Shown: piece after piece, positions 35,070 to 44,788 of the stretch | How positions within the stretch are numbered: position 1 is the stretch's first letter | Layout of the letters: each line of letters begins with the position of its first letter | Assembly: GCF_017306545.1 (NCBI RefSeq) | Contig: NZ_JAFKID010000018.1 | Location: 1 to 64,000 of the forward strand | DNA length: 64,000 nt | Source of the DNA: Mesorhizobium sp. | Lineage (GTDB): Bacteria > Pseudomonadota > Alphaproteobacteria > Rhizobiales > Rhizobiaceae | Direction: 5' to 3' | Notes under the pieces: model-generated | Told to the model about the DNA's origin: nothing | Database searches by the model: none | The model's input: the letters and a program-made list of their open reading frames with translations, nothing else | Translations under genes and position numbers: made by a program

Positions 35070-36047
35070 ATGAGCAAAAAAGACCTTGGGCTGCTGATCC
35101 TGATCCTTGTGGTCGGCGTGGTGGTGGCCGTCATCAATCCGCGCTTCCTGCTGCCGATCAATCTCGCCAACACGTCGAACCTGATCGGCCTGTTCGGCAT
35201 CCTGTCCATCGGTCAGGCCTTCGTCATCATCACCGGCGGCATCGAGCTTTCGGTCGGCTCGCTGGTGGCGCTGCTCGGCGTGCTGTTCATCGACATGATC
35301 GCCACGCGCGGCATGGCCTGGCCGCTCGCCCTCATGCTCATCATCGTGTTCGGCGGCGTCATCGGCCTGGCGCATGGCTGGCTGATCGCGCGCCTCAAGC
35401 TCCAGCCCTTCGTGGTGACGCTGTGCGGCCTTCTGATCTATCGCGGCGTGGCGCGCTTCTACACCAAGGACGGCACCGCGGGCTTCGCCTTCGGGCAGAA
35501 TTTCCCGTCGCTGGAGTTTTTGACCGCCGGCCGCTTTCACGGCGTGCCCAACAGCTTCATCGCGCTGATCGTCATTTCGGCGGTCATGTGGGTGCTGCTG
35601 CACCGCTCGGTATTCGGCCGCTATCTCTACGCCATCGGCAAGAACGAGGAGGCGGCGAAATATTCCGGCATCCATACCGATCGCGTCGTCATCGCCGCCT
35701 ATGTCATCTGCGGCGTGCTGACGGCGCTGTCGGCGATCTATTTCGCCATGTACACGCGCTCGATCTCGCCGGCCAGCCACGGCCAGTTCTACGAACTTTA
35801 CGCCATCGCGGCGGCCGTGCTCGGCGGCTTCTCGCTGCGCGGCGGCGAAGGCTCGCTGGTCGGCGCGGTGCTGGGCACGGTGCTGTTGCAGGAGTTGCAG
35901 AACCTCGTCAACCTGCTCGGCATTCCCTCCTCGCTCAATTTCGCGGTGATGGGCGGCGTCATTTTGCTCGGCGTGCTGATCGACCAGCAATGGAGCGTCT
36001 TCCGGGCGCAGCGGCTGGTGGCGGAGGCGGCGCGCCAGCAGCAATAG
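35070..36047 (+). CDS. Sugar ABC transporter permease (RbsC-like)
   Basis: 325-residue CUT2 permease with about ten membrane segments (first LGLLILILVVGVVVAVI) and the family signature GGIELSVGSLVALLG near residue 65. The ATG giving MSKKDLGLL is preceded by GAGGCAGGGA; a start twelve codons earlier lacks a ribosome site and adds an Arg-rich stretch. Last gene of the sugar operon. Confidence 0.92.
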   Translation: MSKKDLGLLILILVVGVVVAVINPRFLLPINLANTSNLIGLFGILSIGQAFVIITGGIELSVGSLVALLGVLFIDMIATRGMAWPLALMLIIVFGGVIGLAHGWLIARLKLQPFVVTLCGLLIYRGVARFYTKDGTAGFAFGQNFPSLEFLTAGRFHGVPNSFIALIVISAVMWVLLHRSVFGRYLYAIGKNEEAAKYSGIHTDRVVIAAYVICGVLTALSAIYFAMYTRSISPASHGQFYELYAIAAAVLGGFSLRGGEGSLVGAVLGTVLLQELQNLVNLLGIPSSLNFAVMGGVILLGVLIDQQWSVFRAQRLVAEAARQQQ

Positions 36048-36185
36048 GCCTCCGGTTCCTTCGCCCGCGCCGGGCCGGAATCCGGTGCCTCTTTTTGACA
36101 AGCGTGCTTTAATGACCGGCGGAGCCGTGCGTTGCCGCCGTCTGTGGGCGGCGCGGGTCTTGAAGGGAGTGCGGAGCGCAGCGCC

Positions 36186-37175
36186 ATGGTCCGTCGATAT
36201 TACAGCCTGCCTTCGCTCAGCGCGCTGGTCGCCTTCGAGGCGGCGGCGCGGTATCTGAGCCTGACCAGGGCCGCCGATGAACTGAACGTCACCACCGGCG
36301 CGATCTCCAAGCAGGTGCGGATGCTGGAGGACGAACTCGGGGTTCCGCTCTTCCTGCGCCGGCACCGGGCGGTGGAACTCACCCGCGAGGGAGAGGCGAT
36401 GGCGGCGGCGCTGCGCGAAGGCTTCGAGCGCGTGGCTTCGACCTTCCGGCAGATAAGGTCGCTGGGCGGGCAGGCCGTCGCCACCATCGGCAGCACCATG
36501 GCGATGGCGCAACTGTGGCTGATGCCGCGCATGGGCGCGTTCTGGAACACGCATCCAGACATCGTCGTCGATCATGTGATCTCGGACCACCGGCACGGCC
36601 TCGACAGGCCGGACGTGGAATTGCGCCTGCGCTACGGCGACGGCGAGTGGCCGGACGAGTTGTCGGCCAAGCTCTACGACGACCGCATCTTCCCCGTCGC
36701 CAGCCCCGCTTTCGCCAAGGCCTATCGCGTGGAACAGGCGTGCGACCTGGCGCAGTTGCAGCTTTTGTCCGTCGAAGGCATCGACTGGACCTGGACAACC
36801 TGGGCGGAATTCCTGCGCGAAGTCGGCCATCCCGACCGGCGCGTCAACGTGCGGCGCTTCAACAGCTACGTGATCGCGTTGCAGGCGGCGCGCAGCGGAC
36901 AGGGCGTGGCGCTCGGCTGGGAAAGCCTCGTCGCCCCGCTGATCGAGGCCGGCAGCCTGGTCAGGGTGACGGACGCCGAGATCGCGGCGCCGCAATCCTA
37001 CTTCGTGACATGGACCGCGCGGCGACCGTTGAGCCCGCAGGCCACCATGCTGCGCGATTGGCTGCTTTCGCTCGGATCGTTGAATTCAGTTCAAGCGAGC
37101 CGGCTTCCTATTTCGCTTGAACAACCGGTTCGCAGGCGCTCTCCTAGGGACCGGAGCAAGACGCATCCCGATTGA
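36186..37175 (+). CDS. LysR-family regulator (GcvA-like)
   Basis: 329 residues. The N-terminal winged helix-turn-helix is clear (LPSLSALVAFEAAARYLSL through GAISKQVRMLEDELGVPLF, residues 8-55), followed by a substrate-binding co-inducer domain with the GcvA-subgroup RLRYGDGEWP segment. Start at MVRRYYSLPSL. It lies 38 bp upstream of the MttB-family gene in the same direction, so it is probably a local activator of the MttB/SBP/DapF genes, and may be autoregulated. Confidence 0.9.
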   Translation: MVRRYYSLPSLSALVAFEAAARYLSLTRAADELNVTTGAISKQVRMLEDELGVPLFLRRHRAVELTREGEAMAAALREGFERVASTFRQIRSLGGQAVATIGSTMAMAQLWLMPRMGAFWNTHPDIVVDHVISDHRHGLDRPDVELRLRYGDGEWPDELSAKLYDDRIFPVASPAFAKAYRVEQACDLAQLQLLSVEGIDWTWTTWAEFLREVGHPDRRVNVRRFNSYVIALQAARSGQGVALGWESLVAPLIEAGSLVRVTDAEIAAPQSYFVTWTARRPLSPQATMLRDWLLSLGSLNSVQASRLPISLEQPVRRRSPRDRSKTHPD

Positions 37176-37213
37176 TCGCGGCGAGTGCCTGTGCTGCTCC
37201 AGGGAGAGCTGGC

Positions 37214-38773
37214 ATGAGCACGACGGACATGGTCGCGACGCTGGAAACGCCCCCGCCCCACCGCCGCGGCGGCGGCCGTGTCGGCCGCAGGACGATGCGG
37301 GCGGCGCCGATGGCCTCCTTCCCGACGCTGGTGCGCAAGATCCCCGCCTACGAGATCGTTCCCGACGAGGCGGTCGAGCTGATTCACGAGGAATCGCTGA
37401 AGATCCTCGAGGAAGTGGGTTGCGAATTCCGCGACGACGAGGCGATCGCGCTGTGGAAGGCGGCCGGCGCCGACGTCTCCGGCACGCGGGTGCATCTCGA
37501 CCGCGCTCTTTTGATGGACCTCGTTTCCAAGGTTCCGCCGGAATTCACGCTGAACGCGCGCAACCCCGAGCGCACCGTCACGGTCGGGGGCAAGAACTCG
37601 ATCTTCGTGCCGATGTACGGCGCGCCCTATGTGCGCGATCTCGACAATAAGCGGCGCTACGGCACGCTGGAGGACCTGCACAACTTCCACAAGCTCGCCT
37701 ACATGGCGCCCGCCCTGCATTCGTCGAGTTCGATCATCTGCGAGCCGATGGAAATCGCGGTGCCGAAACGCCACCTGCACATCATCCATTCGGCGCTGAA
37801 GCACTCCGACAAGCCGTTCATGGGCATCGTCACGTCGAAGGAGCGCGCCGAGGACACGATGGCGATGGCGGGCATCGTCTTCGGCGAGGATTTCGTGCGC
37901 GACAACCCGGTGCTGGTGTCGATCACCAACTGCAATTCGCCGCTGGTGTGGGACGCCACCATGCTGGATGCCATGAAGGTCTATGCGCGTTCCAACCAGC
38001 CACTGATCCTGGCACCGTTTGCCCTGTGCGGCGCCTCGACCGCCGCCTCGTCGGTCGGCGCGGTGGCACAGGTCAACGCCGAAGCGCTGGCCGGCGTCGC
38101 CTTCACGCAGCTGCTGCGCCCCGGTTCGCCGCAGATCTACGGCCAGTTCATGGTGACGGTGGATATGAAGACCGGCGCCCCCATGGGCGGCACGCCGGAA
38201 GCCGCGCAGATGATGTATCTGATGGGCGCGCTGGCGCGCAAATACAGGCTGCCCTGGCGCACGTCCGGCTTCCATGTCGGCTCCAAGCTGAACGACGCGC
38301 AGGCCGGCTACGAGGCGAACATGCTCATGCACGCCGCCATCCTGTCCGGCGCCAACTACATCTGGCATGTCGCCGGCTGGCTGGAAGCGGGGCTGACCTG
38401 CGGCTACTCGAAATTCGCCACCGACTGCGAGCAACTCGTCGGCTGGTACAAATACGCCGGCGGCGTACCCTTCGACGACTTCAAGGAGGCGATGGCGGCG
38501 GTTCGCGAGGTCGGCCCGCAGGGGCATTTCCTCGGCACCCAGCATACGCTCGACCATTTCGGCTCAGCCTTCTTCATGCCGACCCTGATGGACTTCAATT
38601 CCTACGAGCAGTGGAAGGCCGAGGGCGCCAAGGACCATGACACGCGCGGCCGCGAGAAGGCGCGCAACATGCTCGCCGACTACGAGGAACCGAGGCTGGA
38701 CGAAGGCATCGCCGAAGGCCTGAGGGACTTCATCGCGAAAGCCGAGAAAAAACTGCCGGATATGGTCACCTGA
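37214..38773 (+). CDS. MttB-family corrinoid methyltransferase homologue (non-pyrrolysine)
   Basis: 519 residues of the trimethylamine methyltransferase superfamily (COG5598 type). The TIM-barrel region runs from about residue 50 to 500 with [31 protein letters not shown] and [16 protein letters not shown]. There is no in-frame amber codon, so it belongs to the non-pyrrolysine group, some members of which demethylate glycine betaine or other quaternary amines via a corrinoid protein (family knowledge). Start at [10 protein letters not shown] with AGGGAG upstream. No corrinoid protein gene (MttC) or reactivase is adjacent, so its partner must be elsewhere or its chemistry differs. Flanked by LysR and a binding protein. 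Confidence 0.88.
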   Translation: MSTTDMVATLETPPPHRRGGGRVGRRTMRAAPMASFPTLVRKIPAYEIVPDEAVELIHEESLKILEEVGCEFRDDEAIALWKAAGADVSGTRVHLDRALLMDLVSKVPPEFTLNARNPERTVTVGGKNSIFVPMYGAPYVRDLDNKRRYGTLEDLHNFHKLAYMAPALHSSSSIICEPMEIAVPKRHLHIIHSALKHSDKPFMGIVTSKERAEDTMAMAGIVFGEDFVRDNPVLVSITNCNSPLVWDATMLDAMKVYARSNQPLILAPFALCGASTAASSVGAVAQVNAEALAGVAFTQLLRPGSPQIYGQFMVTVDMKTGAPMGGTPEAAQMMYLMGALARKYRLPWRTSGFHVGSKLNDAQAGYEANMLMHAAILSGANYIWHVAGWLEAGLTCGYSKFATDCEQLVGWYKYAGGVPFDDFKEAMAAVREVGPQGHFLGTQHTLDHFGSAFFMPTLMDFNSYEQWKAEGAKDHDTRGREKARNMLADYEEPRLDEGIAEGLRDFIAKAEKKLPDMVT

Positions 38774-38840
38774 AGAATTGGCCGCGACACAAAGCCATCA
38801 AAGGCAAGCGCGGCCGGGAACACGAAGAAGGAGAACGACA

Positions 38841-40490
38841 ATGGCATTCTACAGGAGCAACGGCGATCGCGTGCCGGCGGCCGTGGAGCAGATGGCGAAG
38901 GACGTTCGCGAAGGCCGCATGGACCGGCGCGAATTTCTCTCTCTGGCAAGTGCGCTCGGCGCCTCGACGGCTCTGGCCTACGGCATGGCCGGCCTCGCCC
39001 TGCCGGCGCCGGCCTTCGCAGACGAGCCCAAGAAGGGCGGCACGCTGCGCGTGGCGATGCCGGTCAAGGCGCAGAAGGACCCGCGCACCTACGACTGGGT
39101 GGAACTCGCCAACATTTCGCGCACCTGGCTCGAGCCGCTGGTGCGCTATACCCGCGAATTCACCTTCGAGCCGGTGCTTCTGGAAAGCTGGGACGTCAGC
39201 GACGACGCCACCGAATATGTGCTGCATGTGCGCAAGGACGTGACCTGGAACAACGGCGACGCCTTCAATGCCGACGATGTGGTCTACAACGTGGCGCGCT
39301 GGTGCGAGAAGGGCGTGGCGGGCAACTCCATGGCGGCGCGCGTCGGCGGCATGATCGACGCCAAGACGGGCAAGGCTAGGGACGGCGCGATCACCAAGGT
39401 CGACGACCATACCGTCAAGCTGAAGCTCACCGACCCCGACATCGCGCTGATCGCCAATTTCACCGACTATCCGGCGCTCGTCGTCCATCGCAATTTCGAT
39501 GCCGACGGTGCCAATCCCATCACCAAGCCGATCGGCACCGGCCCGTTCGAGCTGGTGTCCTACGATGTCGGCCAGAAGGCGGTGGTGAAGCGCCGCGAGC
39601 ACGGCAAATGGTGGGGCGGCGAAGCGCCGCTCGACGGGGTCCAGTTCATCGACTACGGCACCGACTTCTCGGCGACGGTCAGCGCCTTCGATTCCGGCGA
39701 GATCGACCTGAACCTCGAGACGCCGGCCGATTTCATCGACATCCTCGACAAGATGGACCTGGTGAAGTCCGAGGTCGCCACCGCGACCACGCTGGTGGCG
39801 CGCACCAACGTCACCAACAAGCCCTATGACGACCAGCGGGTACGCAACGCCTTGCAGATGGCGGTCGACAACAACGTCGTGCTGCAACTCGGCTACAACG
39901 GGCGCGGCACCGTCGGCGAGAACCATCACGTCAGCCCGATCCAGCCCGCCTATTACCCGCTGCCGAAGAAGACCCGCGACGCGGCCGGCGCCAAGAAACT
40001 GATGGCGGACGCCGGCCAGGCCGACTTCGAGCACGAACTGATCACCATCGAGGACGACTGGCAGAAGAACACCGGCGACGCCATCGCCGCGCAACTGCGC
40101 GAAGCCGGCATCAAGGTCAAGCGCACCGTCCTGCCGGGTTCGACCTTCTGGAACGACTGGACGAAGTACCCCTATTCCATGACGATCTGGTACATGCGCC
40201 CGCTGGCCGTGCAGATTTTGGCGCTCGGCTACCGTACCGGCGAGGCCTGGAACGAGTCCGGCTACTCCAATCCCGAGTTCGACGCCAAGCTGAAACAGGC
40301 GCTGTCGATCAACGACGTGGAAAAGCGCAAGGAGGTGATGAAGGACCTGGAGACGATCCTCCAGGATTCGGGCGTCATCATCCAGCCCTACTGGCAGAAA
40401 CTTTTCAGCCACATGAACAAGAAGGTGCGAAACTACGGCGTCCATCAGACCTTCGAGATGGATTTGCAGAATGTGTGGCTGGACAGCTGA
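38841..40490 (+). CDS. Orphan ABC substrate-binding protein, peptide (SBP_bac_5) type, Tat-like signal
   Basis: 549-residue binding protein of the DppA/OppA family. The N-terminus has a twin-arginine-like motif ([16 protein letters not shown], about residues 27-42) with cleavage near PAFADEP, so it may be exported folded. Family sequence [20 protein letters not shown] and the late NVWLDS are typical. GAAGGAGAACGACA precedes the ATG. No permease or ATPase genes are adjacent. It is 68 bp after the MttB gene and probably delivers the same compound. Confidence 0.9.
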   Translation: MAFYRSNGDRVPAAVEQMAKDVREGRMDRREFLSLASALGASTALAYGMAGLALPAPAFADEPKKGGTLRVAMPVKAQKDPRTYDWVELANISRTWLEPLVRYTREFTFEPVLLESWDVSDDATEYVLHVRKDVTWNNGDAFNADDVVYNVARWCEKGVAGNSMAARVGGMIDAKTGKARDGAITKVDDHTVKLKLTDPDIALIANFTDYPALVVHRNFDADGANPITKPIGTGPFELVSYDVGQKAVVKRREHGKWWGGEAPLDGVQFIDYGTDFSATVSAFDSGEIDLNLETPADFIDILDKMDLVKSEVATATTLVARTNVTNKPYDDQRVRNALQMAVDNNVVLQLGYNGRGTVGENHHVSPIQPAYYPLPKKTRDAAGAKKLMADAGQADFEHELITIEDDWQKNTGDAIAAQLREAGIKVKRTVLPGSTFWNDWTKYPYSMTIWYMRPLAVQILALGYRTGEAWNESGYSNPEFDAKLKQALSINDVEKRKEVMKDLETILQDSGVIIQPYWQKLFSHMNKKVRNYGVHQTFEMDLQNVWLDS

Positions 40491-40550
40491 GCATTTCCAG
40501 CGGGGCGTGTGAAACGGTTTTGCGTCCGCAAATGCGCCAGATCGAAGAGA

Positions 40551-40591
40551 TGGAGCGGTTCCGACGATTCCGTTGAACAGGAACCGCTCCA
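40551..40591. repeat. Rhizobial-type palindromic element (GGAGCGGTTCC)
   Basis: Perfect 12-bp arms TGGAGCGGTTCC (40551-40562) and GGAACCGCTCCA (40580-40591) around GATTCCGTTGAACA. Highly reminiscent of a short intergenic palindrome familiar from rhizobial genomes. It lies in the 260-bp gap between the peptide-type binding protein and the DapF-like gene, which holds no other feature. Confidence 0.75.
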
Positions 40592-40750
40592 GGTCCGGCC
40601 GCTCGGTGCGATCGGCCGGCGCCAGCGGGGCATGGATCGGCGAAGCCATAGCGTGTATGCAATCCGTACCGGCGACGAAACCGTCCCGCCGCCTCGTGGC
40701 GACGGTTTCGCCGGGCAGATGCGGCTGATGGCATATGCGGGCTTGTGGCG

Positions 40751-41632
40751 ATGGATAGTCAGGACGATGCCGGGACACGTGCCGAGCGGCCCTTCGTCAA
40801 GATGCACGGCCTGCGCAACCATTTCGTCGTCTTCGACCGGCGGGCCGATCGCCGCGCCTTCACGCGCGCCGACATCGTCAGGATCTGCGATCCGCAAGTG
40901 GGGGTCGGCGGCGACCAGCTTCTGACCGTCGAACGCCCTTCGCCCGAGGCAACGGCGGCCGGCGCGCTCGCAGGCATGCGCATCTTCAACATCGACGGCC
41001 GCGAGGTGTCGGCCTGCGGCAATGCCACGCGCTGCGTTGCCCATCTGCTGATGGAAGAATCCGGCAAGGATGCGCTCGTCCTCGAAACGAAAGGCGGCAT
41101 GCTGACGTGTCGCCGCACAGGCGCCATGGATGTGAGCGTCGAACTCGGCCCCATCGGCCGCGACTGGCGGGATTTTCCGCTTTCGCACGAGGTCGACATG
41201 GCCGACCTGCCGGTCGAAAGCGGACCGCTGCGGCATGGCATGGGCCTGTGGATCGGCAATCCGCACGCGGTCTTCTTCGTCGACGATCTTTCAGCCGTCG
41301 ATCTTGCCCGCGACGCCGCGCCCGTCCACGACAACCCGCTGTTTGGGGAGGGCGTGAATGTCGGCGTCGCCCAACTGATGGACGACCATACGATCCGGCT
41401 CAAAGTGTGGGAGAGGCCGGGCATCGCCACGCAGGCCTGCGGCACCGGCGCCTGCGTCGCCGCCTACGCCGCGCGCAAGAAGGGTTTCACGACAAGCGAG
41501 CGCTTCACGGTGCACCTGCCGGCGGGACCGCTGGAGATCGAAATCCACGGCACGACGGCGATCATGTCCGGTCCGGTCGCCTATTGCTGCCGGGGGTTCG
41601 TCTCCGCCGAGACGGTGTACGATTTCGACTGA
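40751..41632 (+). CDS. Diaminopimelate epimerase-like protein (DapF family)
   Basis: 293 residues with both catalytic cysteines of the DapF fold: Cys89 in ACGNATRC and Cys230 in QACGTGAC. The substrate-side N-terminal motif, usually MxGLGNDF, reads MHGLRNHF here, and GIGFDQ is GVGGDQ, so it is a divergent member. Location in an MttB/transporter locus, away from lysine-biosynthesis genes, suggests a paralogue with another substrate (for example an amino-acid or betaine epimerase), but DapF activity is not excluded. ATG at 40751; a GTG two codons upstream is possible. Convergent with the Pot-type cassette, 15 bp apart. Confidence 0.82.
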   Translation: MDSQDDAGTRAERPFVKMHGLRNHFVVFDRRADRRAFTRADIVRICDPQVGVGGDQLLTVERPSPEATAAGALAGMRIFNIDGREVSACGNATRCVAHLLMEESGKDALVLETKGGMLTCRRTGAMDVSVELGPIGRDWRDFPLSHEVDMADLPVESGPLRHGMGLWIGNPHAVFFVDDLSAVDLARDAAPVHDNPLFGEGVNVGVAQLMDDHTIRLKVWERPGIATQACGTGACVAAYAARKKGFTTSERFTVHLPAGPLEIEIHGTTAIMSGPVAYCCRGFVSAETVYDFD

Positions 41633-41647
41633 CCAGCCGTTATCGTC

Positions 41648-42802
41648 TCAGGCGATCCGCAGCCCTTTGCCATCCAAAAGAACACAACCGCGAGGATCGA
41701 AGCCGAGTTCGACTGTTTCGCCCTCGTGTGCCAGCGGGCCGGCTATGGCGTTGTTGGCGCGCACGATGGTCTTGTCGCCGAGGTCGATCTCGTAGATCGC
41801 GCTGCCGCCGAGATAGGAGGTCGAGACGACGCGGCCGGACAGCCGGTTGCCCGCAGTGGCGGAACCGACGAACAGCTTCTGCGGACGCACGACGACGGTG
41901 ACGGCGGTACCCTGCGACAGCGGCCGTGGCGAAACGACTTCGACCGACTGTCCCGCCGCCAGCGCGACCTTCGCCCTCACGCCGTCTGCGGTAGCGACGG
42001 TGCCGGGCAGCATGTTCGCCTTGCCGAGAAAGTCGGCGACGAAGGCGGTCGCCGGCGTCTCGTAGACTTCCTGCGGCGTGCCGATCTGTTCCATCGACCC
42101 GGCGTTCATGACGACGATCCGGTCCGACATGGAAAGCGCTTCTTCCTGGTCGTGGGTGACGAAGAGGGCGGTGATGCCGGTCGCCTTCTGGATCTTCTTG
42201 ATCTCGACGCGCATTTCCTCGCGCATGTTGGCGTCGAGCGCCGACAGCGGCTCGTCGAGCAGCAGCACCTCCGGTTCGAAGACAATGGCGCGGGCCAGCG
42301 CGATGCGCTGCTGCTGGCCGCCGGAAAGCTGCGACGGCAGCTTCTTCTCGCTGCCCGGCAGCCGCACCATGGCGAGCGCCTGCCCCACCTTGCGGGCGAT
42401 GTCGGCCTTCGGCACGTTGCGGTATTTCAGGCCGAAAGCGACGTTGTCGAACACGGTCTTGTGCGGAAACAGCGCGTAGCTCTGGAACACCAGGCCGATG
42501 TTGCGCTTGTAGATCGGCACGTCGTCCACCCGGCGCCCGCCGATGGAGATCTGGCCGGATGAAATGTCGACAAGCCCGGCGATAGAACGCAGGATGGTCG
42601 TCTTGCCGCAGCCGGACGGCCCGAGCAGCGTGACGAAGCTGCCCTTGGCGATCGACAGCGAGAAATCGCGCACCGCGACGAACTTGCCATAGGCGATCTG
42701 AATGTCGCGGAACTCGACGGCCGGGCGATCCGGGTCGCCCAGCGCCGGTCGGGCCGAGACCCCGGCCGATGTCGGCCGGGGTGTTTGCTGGTCGGTTGCC
42801 AT
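41648..42802 (-). CDS. Polyamine/spermidine-type ABC transporter ATP-binding protein
   Basis: 384-residue PotA-type ATPase: Walker [10 protein letters not shown]-loop [10 protein letters not shown], signature SGGQQQR, Walker [12 protein letters not shown], switch His VTHDQEEA, then a TOBE domain (VVVRPQKLF). Last gene of a minus-strand four-gene operon; it starts 4 bp after the binding-protein stop. About 25 residues of linker precede the ABC domain. Confidence 0.92.
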   Translation of the reverse strand: MATDQQTPRPTSAGVSARPALGDPDRPAVEFRDIQIAYGKFVAVRDFSLSIAKGSFVTLLGPSGCGKTTILRSIAGLVDISSGQISIGGRRVDDVPIYKRNIGLVFQSYALFPHKTVFDNVAFGLKYRNVPKADIARKVGQALAMVRLPGSEKKLPSQLSGGQQQRIALARAIVFEPEVLLLDEPLSALDANMREEMRVEIKKIQKATGITALFVTHDQEEALSMSDRIVVMNAGSMEQIGTPQEVYETPATAFVADFLGKANMLPGTVATADGVRAKVALAAGQSVEVVSPRPLSQGTAVTVVVRPQKLFVGSATAGNRLSGRVVSTSYLGGSAIYEIDLGDKTIVRANNAIAGPLAHEGETVELGFDPRGCVLLDGKGLRIA

Positions 42803-42806
42803 GCGT

Positions 42807-43949
42807 TCAGGCGCCCTTGGCGATGCGGTTCCACTGCTTGGTCCAGGCGTCCTCGTTGTCGGCCCAGTATTTCGGATCGGCGAAGGTCAGCGCCTTCATC
42901 GAGCCGGTCGGATCGAAGGCCGGCAGCTTCTCGATCTTCTCGGTGAGCTTGACCTTGGTCGGGTCGAGCGACGGCGGGTAGCTCTGCCCCTCGGCGACGG
43001 CGATGGAGGTCGCCGGATCGAGCATGAAGTTCACCAGTTCCTCGCATTCGGCCATCGGCGAGCCCTTCAGGATCAGCATGTCCTCCATCCAGGCGTAGGA
43101 CCCCTTCGGGTCGAGATAGCCGATCGGATGGCCCTGGTCCTGAAGCGAGGCGACACGGCCCGACCAGGCGTCGGTGACGACGATCTCGCCCTTGGAAAGC
43201 AGGTCCATCAGCTCGGCGCCGGAACTCCAGTACTTCTTGGCGAGGTCGCGCTGTTCGCGCACCTTGGCCCAGACGGCGTCCATATCCTTGATGTCGTTCG
43301 GGTCCTGTCCGGTGGCGAGCGCGGCGTACCAGACGCGGGTGGTCATGTCGGAATAGCCGCCGATCTTGCCTGCGTATTTCTTGTCGAAGAGCAGGCCGAC
43401 GCCTTTTTCCTTTGCCTCGTCCGGCGTGATGACCGTGGTGTTGTAGGCGATGCCGGTGGTGCCGTAGTCGTAGGGAACGGCCGACAGCTTCGGCGTCAGC
43501 TTGCGGAACGGCTCGATCATCGGTTGCAGGACGTTGGCGAGGTTCGGGATGTTGGCCTCGTTGATCTCCGAGGTCATGCCGGCGTTGACGTATTTGATGT
43601 AGTAGTTGACGCCGGATGAGTGGATGACCTGGAAGTCGCCGGGCTTGGAGGTCTTGATCTTGGTGATGATCTCGTCCTCGTCGCCGAAGGTGCCCTGGAC
43701 CACCTTGATGCCGGTCTTTTTCGTGTAGGGCTGGAAGGCGTATTTGTCGATCGCGTCCTGCACGGTGCCGCCCCAGCCGTCGAAGCGCACTTCGGTGACG
43801 GCGGCGAGCGCCCGGCCCATCCACGGCATCGACAGGCCGACGGAAGCTGCCGCGGCCGCGGTCAGGCCGAGAAAGGCGCGGCGGTCGAGCCCGCCGTTCA
43901 TGTAGCGGTCGTGCAGCCTTTCCAGCCGCTTGGTGTCCGAAATTTTCAT
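42807..43949 (-). CDS. Polyamine-type ABC substrate-binding protein with Tat-like signal
   Basis: 380-residue PotD-like binding protein. The signal region LDRRAFLGLTAAAAASVG contains a twin-arginine pattern; cleavage is probably after GRALAA. Mature features include VRFDGWGGTVQDAIDKYAF and YDYGTTGIAYNTTVI. Its start overlaps the upstream permease stop by 4 bases. A Tat signal in this family is less usual and matches the orphan binding protein in the adjacent MttB locus. Confidence 0.9.
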   Translation of the reverse strand: MKISDTKRLERLHDRYMNGGLDRRAFLGLTAAAAASVGLSMPWMGRALAAVTEVRFDGWGGTVQDAIDKYAFQPYTKKTGIKVVQGTFGDEDEIITKIKTSKPGDFQVIHSSGVNYYIKYVNAGMTSEINEANIPNLANVLQPMIEPFRKLTPKLSAVPYDYGTTGIAYNTTVITPDEAKEKGVGLLFDKKYAGKIGGYSDMTTRVWYAALATGQDPNDIKDMDAVWAKVREQRDLAKKYWSSGAELMDLLSKGEIVVTDAWSGRVASLQDQGHPIGYLDPKGSYAWMEDMLILKGSPMAECEELVNFMLDPATSIAVAEGQSYPPSLDPTKVKLTEKIEKLPAFDPTGSMKALTFADPKYWADNEDAWTKQWNRIAKGA

Positions 43950-44788
43950 TGCGTTTCCTCCTTGGGTTCGCCGCGCCGTCTCAGGCGCGTCAGGCTTTGC
44001 AGAATGATGCCGCCGACAAGCGGAATGCCGACCGTGACCAGGATCATGACGGTGCCGAGCGCGTTGATCTCCGGGCTGATCGAGATCTTGAGCATGGACA
44101 GGATCTGCGTCGGCATCGTCTCGACGCCGGCCGGCCGCCAGAACAGGCTGGCCGATGTGTTGTCGAACGAAATGGTGAAGGCGAGCAGCGCGCCGGCGAT
44201 GACGGCCGGGATGAGCAGCGGCAGGGTGATCTCGCGGAAGGAGGAGAAGCGCGAGGCGCCGAGCGAAAGGGCGGCCTCTTCATAGACGCGCCGCACGCCG
44301 ACCATGCGCGCCTGCACGATCAGCACGACATAGGGAACCGCCAGCAGGATATGGCCGAGCACCAGGATGAGCAGCGTGCGCGGCTGGTCCACCGCCTTGA
44401 TGAGCACAAGCAGGCCGACGCCGAGGATGGTTTCGGGGACGAGCGCCGGCAGGATCACCAGCGTCGACAGCATCTGCTTGCCGCGGAACTCGAAGCGGAC
44501 CAGCGCGAAAGCCGTGACGACGCCGACGGCGGTGGTGACGACCGCCGTGACCAGCGCGATCCACAACGAGGTGCGGAAGGCGGCGAGCACCTGCTCGTTG
44601 CCCATCAGCTTGACATACCATTGCAGGCTGAAGCCGGTCATCGGGAAGCCGCCGAACATCGAGGAGTTGAACGACAGGATGACGGTGGCGATGATCGGCG
44701 CGAACATGAAAACATAGACGCAGACGGTGATGAAGCCGGTCATCCGCCAGGCCCATCTGCCTTCCTTGTCGCCGCTGCGCGCGGTCAT
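43946..44788 (-). CDS. ABC transporter permease (PotC-like)
   Basis: 280-residue membrane protein, six predicted helices (first ITVCVYVFMFAPIIATVIL), EAA loop EEAALSLGASRFSSFREITL. Overlaps both neighbours by 4 bases (ATGA type), so the operon is translationally coupled. Confidence 0.92.
   Translation of the reverse strand: MTARSGDKEGRWAWRMTGFITVCVYVFMFAPIIATVILSFNSSMFGGFPMTGFSLQWYVKLMGNEQVLAAFRTSLWIALVTAVVTTAVGVVTAFALVRFEFRGKQMLSTLVILPALVPETILGVGLLVLIKAVDQPRTLLILVLGHILLAVPYVVLIVQARMVGVRRVYEEAALSLGASRFSSFREITLPLLIPAVIAGALLAFTISFDNTSASLFWRPAGVETMPTQILSMLKISISPEINALGTVMILVTVGIPLVGGIILQSLTRLRRRGEPKEETQ

Noticed and set aside
33225-36995. 1256-codon open frame antisense to the sugar ABC and LysR genes
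   Set aside because: It is a high-GC shadow: His/Arg/Gly/Asp-rich without domains, while the opposite strand encodes three complete recognisable proteins.
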